DNA from: Candidatus Latescibacterota bacterium
Lineage (GTDB): Bacteria; Latescibacterota; UBA2968; UBA8231
Direction of reading: 5' to 3'
DNA length: 41,138 nt
Assembly (NCBI GenBank): GCA_016187725.1
Contig: JACPJE010000169.1
Location: 1-41,138, forward strand
Position 1 is the stretch's first letter, and each line of letters opens with the position of its first letter. The position numbers and the translations under genes were made by a program. The notes beneath the pieces were generated by a model. The model saw only the letters and a list, made by a program, of their open reading frames with translations, was not told where the DNA came from and did no database searches. Of the stretch, positions 17,134 through 26,202 are shown one piece after another.

Positions 17134-19326
17134 ATGCTGAAAAAACTCAGGGCCGCCCTGGGGCTCGATATCAAGGCAAGGGAATACGCCTATGGAAGTG
17201 ACCCAGAGCACGGGTACCTCTCAGCCCAAAAGATCCCCGAAAAATGGGTAAAGACCACCTGCGGTTACTGCTCAGTGGGCTGCGGCATGGTCGTGGGGGC
17301 CAGAGATGAAAGGATCGTCTCGGTGCGCGGCGACCAGGATCACCCCGTCAACCGGGGGACCCTGTGTCCCAAGGGCTTGAGCGAACATCAGATGATGGCC
17401 AGTCCCCACCGCGCCCGGACGCCGCTTTTGCGCCAGGACGGCGGAAGCCTGGAAAGGGTGTCCTGGGAACAGGCCTATGGGGCGATGGTGGCGCGCGTGC
17501 GAAAGGTGCAGGAAAGGTACGGCCTGGAAAGCTTTGCCGTGCTTTCCACCGGGCAGCTGGTGACCGAGGAGTTCTACGCCCTGGGCAAGCTGGTGCAATT
17601 GGGGTTTCGCACCGCCAACTACGACGGCAATACCACCCTGTGCATGAGTTCGGCCGTGGCCGGCTACAAACAGAGCTTCGGCTCGGACGGCCCCCCGGGG
17701 TCTTACCTGGGCCTGCAGAAAGCCGAGGTGGTCTTCCTGATCGGGGCCAATATCGCGGACAACCACCCGGTCCTCTGGCACCACCTCAACCAGAACCAGA
17801 ACCGCACCCTGATCGTGTGCGATCCGCGCAAGACCAAGACCGCGATGCTGGCGGATATCTACCTGCCGATCCGGCCACGGGGCGATATCGACCTGCTCAA
17901 CGGCCTGATCCACCTGGTCATCGAGAACGGGTACGCCCGCCGGGAATTCATCGAGGCCCACACCCGGGGGTTTGCGGAGCTGGAAAAGCATTGCCGGCCC
18001 TACACCCTGGAGCTAGTGGTCCAGCGCACCGGCCTGCCTCCCCAACTCATCTGGGACACCTTTCAGGCCATCGCGCGCGCCGAAAAGGTCTTCTTCGCCT
18101 GGACCATGGGGATCAACCACAGCACCCAGGGAACGGACGCGGTGAGCCTGATCAACACCCTGGCGCTGATCACCGGGAACATCGGCCGCACCGGGGCCGC
18201 GCCCATGTCGATCACCGGCCAGTGCAATGCCATGGGTTCGCGCGAATTCAGCTTCACCTCCTCCATGCCCGGATACCGCAAGTTCGACGGCGAGCAGGAC
18301 CGCCAGGAACTGGCAAGGCTGTGGGGCATCGACGCGCAGCAACTCCCCCCCCGGCGCGGCCTGGTCTACCCGGACATCGTGGATGGGATCCTGGAAGGGA
18401 AGATCCGGGCCCTGTGGGTGATCGCCACCAACCCGGTGCTGAGCTTCCCGGATCAGGCCCGTCTGAAGGAAGCCCTGCGCCGGCTGGATTTCCTGGTGGT
18501 CCAGGACGGCTTCCATCCCACGGCGACCACCGAACTGGCCGATCTGGTGCTGCCGGCCGCCATCTGGGGAGAGAAGGAGGGCAGCTATACCAACAGCGAA
18601 AGGCGGGTCAGCCGGGTCCGGACCGCAGTGGCGCCCCCTGGGGAGGCCAAAACCGACTTCGAGATCTTTCTAGAATTAGCCGGCTACCTGGGTGTGCGCG
18701 ACCGGCTTTTCCCCGGTTGGCAGGGACCGGAGGACGCCTTTGCCGAAATGCGCCGGGTCTCCGCCGGCCGGCTCTGCGACTACAGCGGCATGTCTTATGC
18801 GCTCATGGAGGCGCAGGGTGGGCTCCAGTGGCCCTGCAATGAAGACCACCCCGAAGGCTGCGACAGCCTGTACGCGGATGGCATCTTCCCGACCGAGGAC
18901 GGGAGGGCCAATCTGATGTTTACCAGCGCCGAAAAGGGGCCCGAAGAGGTGGACGATTTCTACCCCCTACTGCTCAACACCGGCCGGACCGTGGAGCACT
19001 GGCACACCGGCACTAAGACCCGCGAGGTGCCCATCCTCGACAAACTCGCTCCAGAGGCCTGGGTGGAACTCAATCCGCAGACCGCGCGGCGTTATGCCAT
19101 TGGCGCGCGCGACCGGGTCTGCCTGGTCTCGGCCCGGGGCCGGGTGGACGGCCTGCTGGTGCGGATCAGCGAAACCATCGGCCCGGATCAGGTCTTCGTG
19201 CCCTTTCATTTCGCCGAACAGTGCATCAACAAGCTCACCCTGCCTGCTTTTGATCCCAAGTCCAGGGAACCCAACTACAAGCAATGCGCCGTGCGCCTGG
19301 AGCGCTGCCGCCAGCCCCAACCCTGA
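17134..19326 (+). CDS. Molybdenum nitrate reductase catalytic subunit (NasA/NarB-type)
   Basis: The 730-residue protein is a molybdopterin-guanine-dinucleotide oxidoreductase. It has a [4Fe-4S] site at C43, C46, C50 and C78 (CGYCSVGC ... TLCPKG) and the NTTLCMSSAVAGYK segment, in which C170 is the Mo-ligating cysteine typical of Nap/Nas nitrate reductases rather than DMSO reductases (Ser) or NarG (Asp). The C-terminal cofactor-binding domain ends NKLTLPAFDPKSREPNYKQCAV, as in NarB/NasA. No twin-arginine signal is present, so it is cytoplasmic. It sits between the fused quinol-oxidising anchor and a nitrate transporter, opposite nirBD, so nitrate-to-nitrite is the likely reaction. Assimilatory partners are normally ferredoxin, flavodoxin or NADH; pairing with a DmsBC-like fusion points to quinol as donor. 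Formate dehydrogenase is less likely because Mo-Cys is not Sec. Confidence 0.9.
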   Translation: MLKKLRAALGLDIKAREYAYGSDPEHGYLSAQKIPEKWVKTTCGYCSVGCGMVVGARDERIVSVRGDQDHPVNRGTLCPKGLSEHQMMASPHRARTPLLRQDGGSLERVSWEQAYGAMVARVRKVQERYGLESFAVLSTGQLVTEEFYALGKLVQLGFRTANYDGNTTLCMSSAVAGYKQSFGSDGPPGSYLGLQKAEVVFLIGANIADNHPVLWHHLNQNQNRTLIVCDPRKTKTAMLADIYLPIRPRGDIDLLNGLIHLVIENGYARREFIEAHTRGFAELEKHCRPYTLELVVQRTGLPPQLIWDTFQAIARAEKVFFAWTMGINHSTQGTDAVSLINTLALITGNIGRTGAAPMSITGQCNAMGSREFSFTSSMPGYRKFDGEQDRQELARLWGIDAQQLPPRRGLVYPDIVDGILEGKIRALWVIATNPVLSFPDQARLKEALRRLDFLVVQDGFHPTATTELADLVLPAAIWGEKEGSYTNSERRVSRVRTAVAPPGEAKTDFEIFLELAGYLGVRDRLFPGWQGPEDAFAEMRRVSAGRLCDYSGMSYALMEAQGGLQWPCNEDHPEGCDSLYADGIFPTEDGRANLMFTSAEKGPEEVDDFYPLLLNTGRTVEHWHTGTKTREVPILDKLAPEAWVELNPQTARRYAIGARDRVCLVSARGRVDGLLVRISETIGPDQVFVPFHFAEQCINKLTLPAFDPKSREPNYKQCAVRLERCRQPQP

Positions 19327-19339
19327 CCAGGAGGTGCAG

Positions 19340-20704
19340 ATGGAATCCCCCCGCCCCGAGGAACTCAAGGGCAAAGCCACGCGGATCCAACTGTGGAACT
19401 TCAGCCTGCCAGAGATGCGCACCTTCCACATCACCTGGCTGGCGTTTTTTCTCTGTTTCTTCAGTTGGTTCGGCATCGCCCCCCTCATGGCCGTGGTGCG
19501 CGAGGAATTGGCGCTGACCAAGACCCAGATCGGCAACATCATCATCGCCTCGGTATCCATCACGGTCCTGGGACGGCTGCTCATCGGCCCCCTGTGCGAG
19601 CGCTTTGGCCCTCGCCTGACCTATACCGGGCTGCTCGTGCTGGGCGCCCTGCCGGTGATCGGCATCGGTCTATCGCACAACTACGAGACCTTCCTGTTTT
19701 TCCGCATGGCCATCGGCGCCATCGGCACCTCCTTTGTGATCACCCAATACCACACCTCTGTCATGTTTGCGCCCAATGTGGTGGGCACGGCCAACGCCAC
19801 CGCCGCCGGCTGGGGGAACACGGGCGGCGGCGCCGCGCAAGCCGCCATGCCTCTGCTGCTGGCGGCTTTCATGAGCCTGGGGGTGGGAGAGTTCTGGGGC
19901 TGGCGGCTGGCCATGGTGGCCGCCGGAGCAGCGCTGTGGCTGGCGGGCATCGCCTACTACTTCTTGACCCAGGACGCTCCGGAAGGCAACTACCGGGAAC
20001 TGAGGGCCCAGGGCAGGATGCCATCCTCCGGGGTGGGTGGTTCCTTCTGGCCCGTCCTCGGAGATTACCGGGTCTGGGTGCTCTTCATGGCCTACGCCGC
20101 CTGTTTCGGGGTGGAGTTGACCATCCATAACATCGCCGCGCTCTACTACCGCGATTACTTCGCCCTGGATCTGGAGAGCGCCGGTCTGGTGGCCGGGCTT
20201 TTCGGGTTGATGGCCATCTTCGCCCGGACCCTGGGAGGGTACTTGTCGGATCGCTCCGCCGTGCGCCTGGGGCTGAAAGGCCGCGTGCTCCTGCTGAGCG
20301 GCGTGCTGCTGGGCGAGGGCCTGGCCCTGATGGTTTTTGCGCGGATGGGGACCCTGGCTGCGGCGGCGGTGGCGATGGTGGTATTCGCCACCCTGGTGCA
20401 TATGGGAGCGGGGGCCACCTATGGGCTGGTGCCCTTTATCAATAAAAAGGCCCTGGGCACGGTTGCCGGCATCGTGGGCGCCGGCGGCAACCTGGGCGCC
20501 GTTGCTTCCGGTTTCCTGTTCAGGGCCGAAGAACTGAGCACCCCGCAGGCCCTGTTCTACCTGGGCATGGCGGTGGCCGCCACCTCGGGTCTGACCTTGC
20601 TGGTGCGCTTCTCACCGGCGGTGCAGGAGGAAGAACACCAGGTCCTGCACCTGGCCCTGGCGGAAAGACAGCGCCAGGAGCTGGCCCCCTCCTATGGCTC
20701 CTGA
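19340..20704 (+). CDS. NarK-type nitrate/nitrite transporter (MFS)
   Basis: The 454-residue protein has about 12 hydrophobic helices and the two nitrate signatures of the NNP family: AAGWGNTGGGAAQAAMPLL near residue 155-173 in helix 5 and VGAGGNLGAVASGFLF in helix 11. The arginine that binds nitrate is probably in FFRMAIGAIGTSFVI (helix 4). The ATG at 19340 is preceded by a textbook AGGAGGTG, and the gene follows the nitrate reductase by 13 bases, so nitrate uptake and reduction are co-expressed. It could import nitrate, exchange nitrate for nitrite, or both; with cytoplasmic NirBD present, net import is the simplest role. Its 3' end overlaps the convergent phyH-like gene by 13 bases. Confidence 0.93.
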   Translation: MESPRPEELKGKATRIQLWNFSLPEMRTFHITWLAFFLCFFSWFGIAPLMAVVREELALTKTQIGNIIIASVSITVLGRLLIGPLCERFGPRLTYTGLLVLGALPVIGIGLSHNYETFLFFRMAIGAIGTSFVITQYHTSVMFAPNVVGTANATAAGWGNTGGGAAQAAMPLLLAAFMSLGVGEFWGWRLAMVAAGAALWLAGIAYYFLTQDAPEGNYRELRAQGRMPSSGVGGSFWPVLGDYRVWVLFMAYAACFGVELTIHNIAALYYRDYFALDLESAGLVAGLFGLMAIFARTLGGYLSDRSAVRLGLKGRVLLLSGVLLGEGLALMVFARMGTLAAAAVAMVVFATLVHMGAGATYGLVPFINKKALGTVAGIVGAGGNLGAVASGFLFRAEELSTPQALFYLGMAVAATSGLTLLVRFSPAVQEEEHQVLHLALAERQRQELAPSYGS

Positions 20705-21408
20705 TCGATGGCCAGCACCCGGCGCGCCTGGGGCGAAAGCCTGGACTGCACCTCGGCGGAGAGGAACACGCGCTGTTCGGTCTGCTGGGGCCGGCCCCGG
20801 CGGGTGAAGTACCCGTGCATCACCCGGCGCCGGCGCCCCGATGGGTTGGCCGAGGCCGCGTGCAGGATATGGGCATTGGTCACCACCACGCTGCCCGGCG
20901 GCGCCTCGGCGTAGATGATCCCCTGCTCGTCGGCGGGAGGAGGCTCGCCGTGCAGGTGGCTGCCCGGGATCAGGCGGGTGGCCCCGTTCTCCCGGTCCAT
21001 GCCGTCCACCGACCACATCGAATTGAGGGCGATGGTCTCTTCGGGAGGCCGGGGCGGCCCGTCCCGGTGCAGGCCCTGGTTGCCCTGGTCCTTGAGCGGC
21101 TCAAAGGAATTGAGGCTGGAGAGGATGCAGTCCTCGCCTAGGACGAGTCGCATGATGTCGTACACCGGACTGCGCAGGAACATGGTCTCAAAAAAGGGAT
21201 TCTTGTTGACCAGGTTGCTGGAGAAATGGTACCCCGGCACCCGCTTCAGGCCATCGCGCTCGGGATCGTAGATGGCGTACACGTGATCGAGGGTCCCCCG
21301 CAGGAAGACCAATTCATCCCCCGACAGCACCCCGTGCACCATCGCATATCCCCGCCCCTCCACCTGATCCGCCCACTCCCGCACTTGTTCCTGCGCATAA
21401 GCACGCAT
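20692..21408 (-). CDS. Phytanoyl-CoA dioxygenase (PhyH)-family oxygenase
   Basis: The 238-residue protein fits the PhyH family of Fe(II)/2-oxoglutarate oxygenases. The iron triad is H114-x-D116 in GLHRDGPP and H183 in NAHILHAASAN, and the basic run RRRR just after it supplies the 2-oxoglutarate-binding arginine. The ATG at 21408 has GAGGAG upstream; the frame stays open further upstream but runs into the lipoprotein gene. The family hydroxylates or halogenates varied small molecules, and the substrate cannot be told here. It is the last gene of the long minus-strand run, about ten bases from the lipoprotein gene. Convergent overlap with narK means neither gene has a separate terminator at this junction. 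Confidence 0.87.
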   Translation of the reverse strand: MRAYAQEQVREWADQVEGRGYAMVHGVLSGDELVFLRGTLDHVYAIYDPERDGLKRVPGYHFSSNLVNKNPFFETMFLRSPVYDIMRLVLGEDCILSSLNSFEPLKDQGNQGLHRDGPPRPPEETIALNSMWSVDGMDRENGATRLIPGSHLHGEPPPADEQGIIYAEAPPGSVVVTNAHILHAASANPSGRRRRVMHGYFTRRGRPQQTEQRVFLSAEVQSRLSPQARRVLAIDQEP

Positions 21409-21418
21409 GGGAATCTCC

Positions 21419-21889
21419 TCACCGGTGGGCCAGGTACTGGTCCAGGTCTTTGACTTCCTGCTCGGTGAAGCCGTAGATCGCCATCCGGTCGCTGATCCGG
21501 TCGAGCACGGGGATGAAGTCAGCCCAGCGGCCATTGATGCGCACCGCCAGGGGTTTCCTGAGGTTGGCCGGATCAGTGCTGAACTTCTCCATCCTGTTCT
21601 TCGCAAAGGCATTGAGCCGCACTGCAACGCCCGCGCCGCCTTCAGCGGGAGAGACCGAACGGCTGGCGATGATGTTCCACTCACTCATCAGGGTGTCCAG
21701 ACGCACGTGGTACACCCCGGCAGCCGCGCGCGGGCTGCCCGCAAACTCCACCCGCTCCCAACCCGCAGGCGCAGGCGCCGGCGGGTCCTCAGCCAGCACG
21801 GCGGGAAAAACCTGGATGGAGATGGAGGGCTTGCTCCCGCAGCTCCACAGGGCCAGCAGCGCCCCGCACAGCAGTAGTCTCCAGTGCAT
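21419..21889 (-). CDS. Lipoprotein with SecD P1-head-like domain
   Basis: The 156-residue protein begins with a short signal and a lipobox (LLALWSCGS, Cys17), so it is an exported, lipid-anchored protein. After a proline-rich linker, residues about 60-155 resemble the first periplasmic head domain of SecD: VAVRLNAFAKNRMEKFSTD, KPLAVRINGRW and YGFTEQEVKDLDQYL match the pattern of strand, lysine-rich repeat and FT-x-E-E-A. The resemblance is seen by eye and is moderate. A stand-alone copy could be an accessory to the Sec translocon or an unrelated use of the fold. The ATG at 21889 is preceded by AGAGGGG. The PhyH gene follows and a Dus gene precedes it by 25 bases. Confidence 0.65.
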   Translation of the reverse strand: MHWRLLLCGALLALWSCGSKPSISIQVFPAVLAEDPPAPAPAGWERVEFAGSPRAAAGVYHVRLDTLMSEWNIIASRSVSPAEGGAGVAVRLNAFAKNRMEKFSTDPANLRKPLAVRINGRWADFIPVLDRISDRMAIYGFTEQEVKDLDQYLAHR

Positions 21890-21914
21890 ATTCCCCTCTT
21901 GAGTATAGGGTTCT

Positions 21915-22958
21915 TCAGCCCGTGCTGCCCCAGCCCAGCGCTCCTGCCTCAGCCGCCGACAAGGTCAGGTCGGCCTCGGCGTCGGCGGCCAGGGACTGCC
22001 CCCACTCCTCGAGCAGACTCACCAGCCCGCCCAGCTCTTCGGTGCGCAGGATGCGCAGGCGCAGCTGTGAGGTGCGCGGCAGTCCCTTGAAGTACAGGGC
22101 CAGGTGCTTGCGGGTCTCCAGCACCCCCACCCGCTCCCCCTTGTACTGGGCCATCAGCCGCACCTGCTCGACGGCCAGGGCGATGCGCTCCCGCAGCGAG
22201 GCCCCCCGCCGCCCCGCAAAGATCCAGGGGTTGGCCATGGCCGCCCGGCCGATCATCACTGCCTGGCAGCCGGTGTGCTGCTGCATGCGCAGGGCATCCT
22301 CGTAGGAAAAGACGTCCCCGTTGCCCAGCACCGGAATGGTGGCCACCTCCCTGGCCCGGGCGATCCAGTCCCAGTCGGCCCGCCCCTGGTACTTCTGCAC
22401 CACGGTGCGGGCGTGGATGGCGATGGCCCGGGCGCCGGCGCCCTCCACCCGGCGCACCACCTCGAGGATATTGATGGAATCCTGGTCCCAGCCGATCCGG
22501 GTCTTGACCATCACCGGAACCTGCACCGCTTCCACGGTCTGGCGCACGGCCCGGTAGAGCCGGTCCAGGTCGCGCAGATACGCCGCTCCGCACCCCTTGC
22601 GCAGGAGCTGGGGCACGGAACAACCGAAGTTGATGTCCACCACCTGCGCCCCCCGCCGCTCGAATTCGCGGGCACCCTGGGCGATCAGGTCCAGGTCGTT
22701 GCCGTAGATCTGCGCGGCCAGCAGGGAGATGCCGGTCTGGACGTAGATCTGAGCGTCGCAGAAATCGAGCAGCCGCTCGGAGCGCCGCGACCCTTCGGCG
22801 ATGGTGCGGCAGTTGATGAATTCCACCCCCACCAGGCGCGCTCCCAAGCGGGCGCAGATCAGGCGGAACACCCAGTTGCCCACCCCGGCCATGGGGGCCA
22901 GGGTCAGGATGGGCATGCCCGGCCGGAACGGGGTGAGCGCGTGGGGGCCTAGCTGCAT
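21915..22958 (-). CDS. tRNA-dihydrouridine synthase (Dus family)
   Basis: This 347-residue FMN enzyme reduces uridine to dihydrouridine in tRNA. It has the family marks LAPMAGVGN near the N terminus, QIYGNDLD, VDINFGCS with the catalytic cysteine, the GCGAAYL segment, VMVKTRIGW, IHARTVVQKYQGRADWDWI and GNGDVFS, then the C-terminal helical tRNA-binding part. The usual GCP is GCS here, a small departure around the catalytic Cys. The ATG at 22958 is chosen; a GTG one codon upstream is equally near GAGAGGG. The gene follows the TPR gene by seven bases. The DusB/Dus3 distinction cannot be settled by eye. Confidence 0.9.
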   Translation of the reverse strand: MQLGPHALTPFRPGMPILTLAPMAGVGNWVFRLICARLGARLVGVEFINCRTIAEGSRRSERLLDFCDAQIYVQTGISLLAAQIYGNDLDLIAQGAREFERRGAQVVDINFGCSVPQLLRKGCGAAYLRDLDRLYRAVRQTVEAVQVPVMVKTRIGWDQDSINILEVVRRVEGAGARAIAIHARTVVQKYQGRADWDWIARAREVATIPVLGNGDVFSYEDALRMQQHTGCQAVMIGRAAMANPWIFAGRRGASLRERIALAVEQVRLMAQYKGERVGVLETRKHLALYFKGLPRTSQLRLRILRTEELGGLVSLLEEWGQSLAADAEADLTLSAAEAGALGWGSTG

Positions 22959-22965
22959 CACCCTC

Positions 22966-23292
22966 TCAGGGACGGCGCTGCTGCAGTTGCGCCGCGATGG
23001 CCTTCTCCGCCTCGGCCTGGGGGATCATGCCCTTGCGCTGATACAGGATGGACAGGCTGGTATGCACCAGAAAATCATCTGGGCTACACTGGGCCGCCTG
23101 CTGGGCGGCGGCCAGGGCCGCGTCCAAATCGCCCAGTTTCTCGTAGGCGTGGGCCATGGACTGATGCACATCCCCGTACTGGGGGTCCAGTTCCACCGCC
23201 TTTTTGAACTCCTCGATGGCCCCGGCAAAATCCTGGCGCACGAACTTGCCCATGCCGCTTTTGTAAAACGCCTTTGGATCTGTTTCTGCCAT
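22966..23292 (-). CDS. Small TPR-repeat protein
   Basis: The 108-residue protein consists almost wholly of about three tetratricopeptide repeats. The first two are clear: AFYKSGMGKFVRQDFAGAIEEFKKAVELDP and GDVHQSMAHAYEKLGDLDAALAAAQQAAQCSP carry the W/L-G-A-P positions of the consensus. No signal peptide or membrane segment is seen. TPR proteins bind partner proteins; the partner here is unknown. It lies seven bases after adk and before dus, in a stretch of housekeeping genes, and its ATG has GAGGAG about ten bases upstream. Confidence 0.75.
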   Translation of the reverse strand: MAETDPKAFYKSGMGKFVRQDFAGAIEEFKKAVELDPQYGDVHQSMAHAYEKLGDLDAALAAAQQAAQCSPDDFLVHTSLSILYQRKGMIPQAEAEKAIAAQLQQRRP

Positions 23293-23299
23293 GTGCTGA

Positions 23300-23953
23300 T
23301 TACTCCTCTTGGGGAGTGGAATTCAGGGAGGCCAGCCGGCAGAGCAACTCCTGGAAGACCGCCTCTGGAGGAGGTGTGCCGTCCACCGCGATGAGCAGGC
23401 CCTGGTCCCGGTAGTGGGCCACCACCGGGGCGATGCGCTCGCGGTAGGTGCTCAGGCGCGCCTGCATCACTTCGGCGGTGTCGTCGTCGCGCTGTTCGAG
23501 CCGGTGGAGGATCTCGGGAGGCGGGGGGGAGAACTTGAGGTGGTAGATGCGGCCGGTTTCGGGATCGGCCCGCCGGCCGGTGATGCGCTCCAGCACCGCG
23601 CTGTCTGGCACCTCGATGAGCAGCGCCGCATCGATGGCCTGGCCCATCTCCCCCAGGGCCCTGTCGAGGGCCAGGGCCTGGTTGAGGGTGCGGGGAAAAC
23701 CGTCCAGGATGAATCTCTGGGCCAGATGGTTGTGGGCCAGGCGTTCCCCGACCAGCTTGACGACCAGGCTGTCGGGCACCAGCTGGCCCCGCTTGAGATA
23801 GGATTCGACCACCAGGCCCAACTCGCTGCGTTTGGCCTCCTCGGCGCGCAACATCTCCCCGGTGGATATATGGTCCAGGTCGAAGTGCCGCGTCAGCCTG
23901 TTCGCCTGCGTGCCCTTGCCTGAAGCCGGCGCGCCGATCATCACCAGCCGCAT
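23300..23953 (-). CDS. adk: Adenylate kinase
   Basis: The 217-residue enzyme equilibrates ATP + AMP with 2 ADP. It shows P-loop GAPASGKGT at 7-15, the AMP-site STGEMLRAE, DGFPRTLNQA and the RRADPETGRIYHLKF opening of the LID domain, then the R-DDD motif (LEQRDDD). The LID is the non-zinc type (no Cys quartet) and seems about four residues shorter than the common long form, with PPPPEILHRLEQ where a VTGEEL-type hairpin is expected. The ATG at 23953 is preceded by GAGAGG. About 90 AT-rich bases separate it from mnmG, so a promoter may lie in that gap. Confidence 0.95.
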   Translation of the reverse strand: MRLVMIGAPASGKGTQANRLTRHFDLDHISTGEMLRAEEAKRSELGLVVESYLKRGQLVPDSLVVKLVGERLAHNHLAQRFILDGFPRTLNQALALDRALGEMGQAIDAALLIEVPDSAVLERITGRRADPETGRIYHLKFSPPPPEILHRLEQRDDDTAEVMQARLSTYRERIAPVVAHYRDQGLLIAVDGTPPPEAVFQELLCRLASLNSTPQEE

Positions 23954-24045
23954 GCGTCCCTCTCAGGTATTTTGGCAGTGCTGTTTGCACAAAAAGATTT
24001 TAAAATTTAATACTTTACCTGTTCTTGGCAAGACTGCCCGCCCTC

Positions 24046-25929
24046 CTAGCCCCGTCCCTGCCGCACGTGGAGCAGCACCATCAGGGCCGAGACGTCCGCC
24101 GGGGAGACCCCGGAGATCCGCCCGGCCTGGCCCAGGGTGCGGGGCCGGATCTGCGCCAGTTTCTGCCGGGCCTCGGTGGACAAATTCTTGCCGCAGGCCT
24201 GGTAGTCGAAATCCTCTGGGATGCGCATGGACTCCAGGCGCTTGAGCTTGTCCACCTGGGTCTGCTGGCGCTCGATGTACCCCGCGTACTTGATCTGGGC
24301 CTCCACCTGCTCGGCCGCGTCGGGCAGCAGGGGCACCGGCGGCGGGGCGATGCGGACGAGCTGCTCATAGCCCAGTTCGGGCCGGCGCAGCAGTTCGGCC
24401 AGGGAAGCCGACTCCTTGATCGGCGCCGAATCGCACTGGGCCAGCACCTCCCTGGCCCGCTCGTCGTCGGCCCGCACCCGCTGGGCCTCCAGCCGCTGCA
24501 TCTCCTCCCGCACCTGATCCCGCTTGCGCAGATAGCGCTGGTACACCCCCTCCTTCACCATGCCCAGGCCCCGGCCCAGTTCCATCAGCCGCGCATCGGC
24601 GTTGTCCTCGCGCAGGATCAGCCGGTGCTCGGCCCTGGAGGTGAAGATGCGGTACGGCTCCTGGGTGCCCTTGGTGACCAGGTCGTCGATGAGCACCCCG
24701 ATATAGGCCTGGGAGCGGTCCAGGACCAGCGGGTCCTCCCCCCGGGCCTTGAGCGCGGCATTGATCCCGGCCATGATCCCCTGGGCCCCGGCCTCCTCGT
24801 ACCCGGTGGTGCCGTTGATCTGGCCGGCGAAGAAGAGCGCTTCCACTCTCTTGGTCTCCAGATGTGAGTACAACTGGGTGGGAGAGGCGTAGTCGTACTC
24901 CACGGCATAGGCCGGCCGCATGAGTTCGGCCTTTTCCAGGCCCGGCAGGGTGCGGACGATGCTGTGCTGCAACTCCTCTGGCAGGCTCATGGAGAGGCCA
25001 TTTATATAGTACTCCAGGGTGCGCCGGCCCTCGGGTTCGACGAAGATCTGGTGCCGCTCCTTGTCGCGGAACTTGACCACCTTGTCCTCGATGGAGGGGC
25101 AGTAACGCGGCCCGATGCCCTCTATATGGCCCCCGTACATGGCCGAGCGGCCGAGGTTCTCCTCGATGAGGCAATGGGTCTGGTGGTTGGTGTAGGTGAT
25201 CCAGCAGGGCATCTGGGGCTGGGTGATCTGTTCTATTTCATACGAGAAGGGCCGGGGCGGTTCGTCGCCGGGCTGCTCCTCCATGGCCTTGAAATCGATA
25301 GTGCGGCCGTTGAGGCGGGGTGGGGTGCCAGTCTTGAGCCGGCCGATCTCGAATCCCAGGGCAACTAGCCCTTCGGCGGCCTTTTCCGCAGCCCCTTCGC
25401 CAGCCCGGCCCGCGCTGTAGGAGAAGTCGCCCACGTGGATCTTGCCCCGCAGAAAGGTGCCGGTGGTCAGCACCACCGTGCGGCCCAGGTACACCACCCC
25501 TCCCTTGATCCCCACCCCCTGCACCCGGCCCCCCTCCACCAGCAGTTGCTCCATCATCCCCTGGCGGATGTCCAGGCGCTCCTGCTGCTCACAGGCGAAT
25601 TTCATCTCGAACTGGTACGCCTTCTTGTCGGCCTGGGCCCGGGAGGCCCGCACCGCCGGCCCCCGGCTGGTGTTGAGCCGGCGGAACTGCAGGCCGGTCA
25701 GATCGGTGTTGATTGCCATCTGCCCGCCCAGCGCGTCGATCTCCTTGACCAGGTGGCCCTTGCCGATGCCGCCGATGGCCGGGTTGCAGGACATCTGGCC
25801 GATGGTGTCCAGGTTCATGGTCAAGAGCAAGGTCTGGGCGCCCATGCGGGCGGCGGCCAGGGCGGCCTCAGTGCCGGCGTGCCCGCCGCCCACCACGATC
25901 ACCTCGTAGGTCTTCTCGTAGACGCTCAT
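24046..25929 (-). CDS. mnmG: tRNA U34 carboxymethylaminomethyl-modification enzyme MnmG
   Basis: The 627-residue protein is full-length MnmG (GidA), the FAD subunit that with MnmE installs the cmnm5 group on wobble uridine using methylene-THF. Marks are [12 protein letters not shown] (FAD), [63 protein letters not shown] and [11 protein letters not shown], with the helical tail KYAGYIERQ. The ATG at 25929 has GGAGGAG directly upstream and overlaps the stop of the preceding small gene (ATGA). The frame stays open 36 codons further upstream, but that part overlaps the neighbour and has no motif. Its place next to folate genes is notable because its substrate is methylene-THF. Confidence 0.96.
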   Translation of the reverse strand: MSVYEKTYEVIVVGGGHAGTEAALAAARMGAQTLLLTMNLDTIGQMSCNPAIGGIGKGHLVKEIDALGGQMAINTDLTGLQFRRLNTSRGPAVRASRAQADKKAYQFEMKFACEQQERLDIRQGMMEQLLVEGGRVQGVGIKGGVVYLGRTVVLTTGTFLRGKIHVGDFSYSAGRAGEGAAEKAAEGLVALGFEIGRLKTGTPPRLNGRTIDFKAMEEQPGDEPPRPFSYEIEQITQPQMPCWITYTNHQTHCLIEENLGRSAMYGGHIEGIGPRYCPSIEDKVVKFRDKERHQIFVEPEGRRTLEYYINGLSMSLPEELQHSIVRTLPGLEKAELMRPAYAVEYDYASPTQLYSHLETKRVEALFFAGQINGTTGYEEAGAQGIMAGINAALKARGEDPLVLDRSQAYIGVLIDDLVTKGTQEPYRIFTSRAEHRLILREDNADARLMELGRGLGMVKEGVYQRYLRKRDQVREEMQRLEAQRVRADDERAREVLAQCDSAPIKESASLAELLRRPELGYEQLVRIAPPPVPLLPDAAEQVEAQIKYAGYIERQQTQVDKLKRLESMRIPEDFDYQACGKNLSTEARQKLAQIRPRTLGQAGRISGVSPADVSALMVLLHVRQGRG

Positions 25930-26201
25930 TCTCCTCCGGCGAACAAGGAGGCGAACCGCGCTTCCAACTCCCCGGCCACCTCTTCGAGCACTTCCCGGGC
26001 AGTGCCTGGCCGCTCCTGTGCCTCGCTCCACTGCCACTGGTCCAGGTATTCGTCGGTGCCCACCAGTCCCTCCTTCATGGCGATGCGGTCGATCTCCACC
26101 TGGAAGCGTTCGGACAGGGCCTGCGAGATGGGGCGCTTCCCCTCGTAGGCCTTGAGCTGGGCCGGGATATCGCGCCAGTACAACACCTGGTATTTCGCCA
26201 T
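25926..26201 (-). CDS. Small conserved protein of 'virulence factor' type (PF13769-like)
   Basis: The 91-residue protein opens [19 protein letters not shown] and continues [20 protein letters not shown], which I recognise as the small family named 'virulence factor' in Pfam (PF13769). The name is historical and the molecular role is not established. The second half is acidic and helical ([20 protein letters not shown]). There is no signal peptide. The gene lies one base after the methyl-THF methyltransferase gene, and its stop overlaps the mnmG start, so it is translated together with folate and tRNA-modification genes. A role linked to one-carbon metabolism is a context-only inference. Confidence 0.7.
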   Translation of the reverse strand: MAKYQVLYWRDIPAQLKAYEGKRPISQALSERFQVEIDRIAMKEGLVGTDEYLDQWQWSEAQERPGTAREVLEEVAGELEARFASLFAGGE

Positions 26202-26202
26202 T

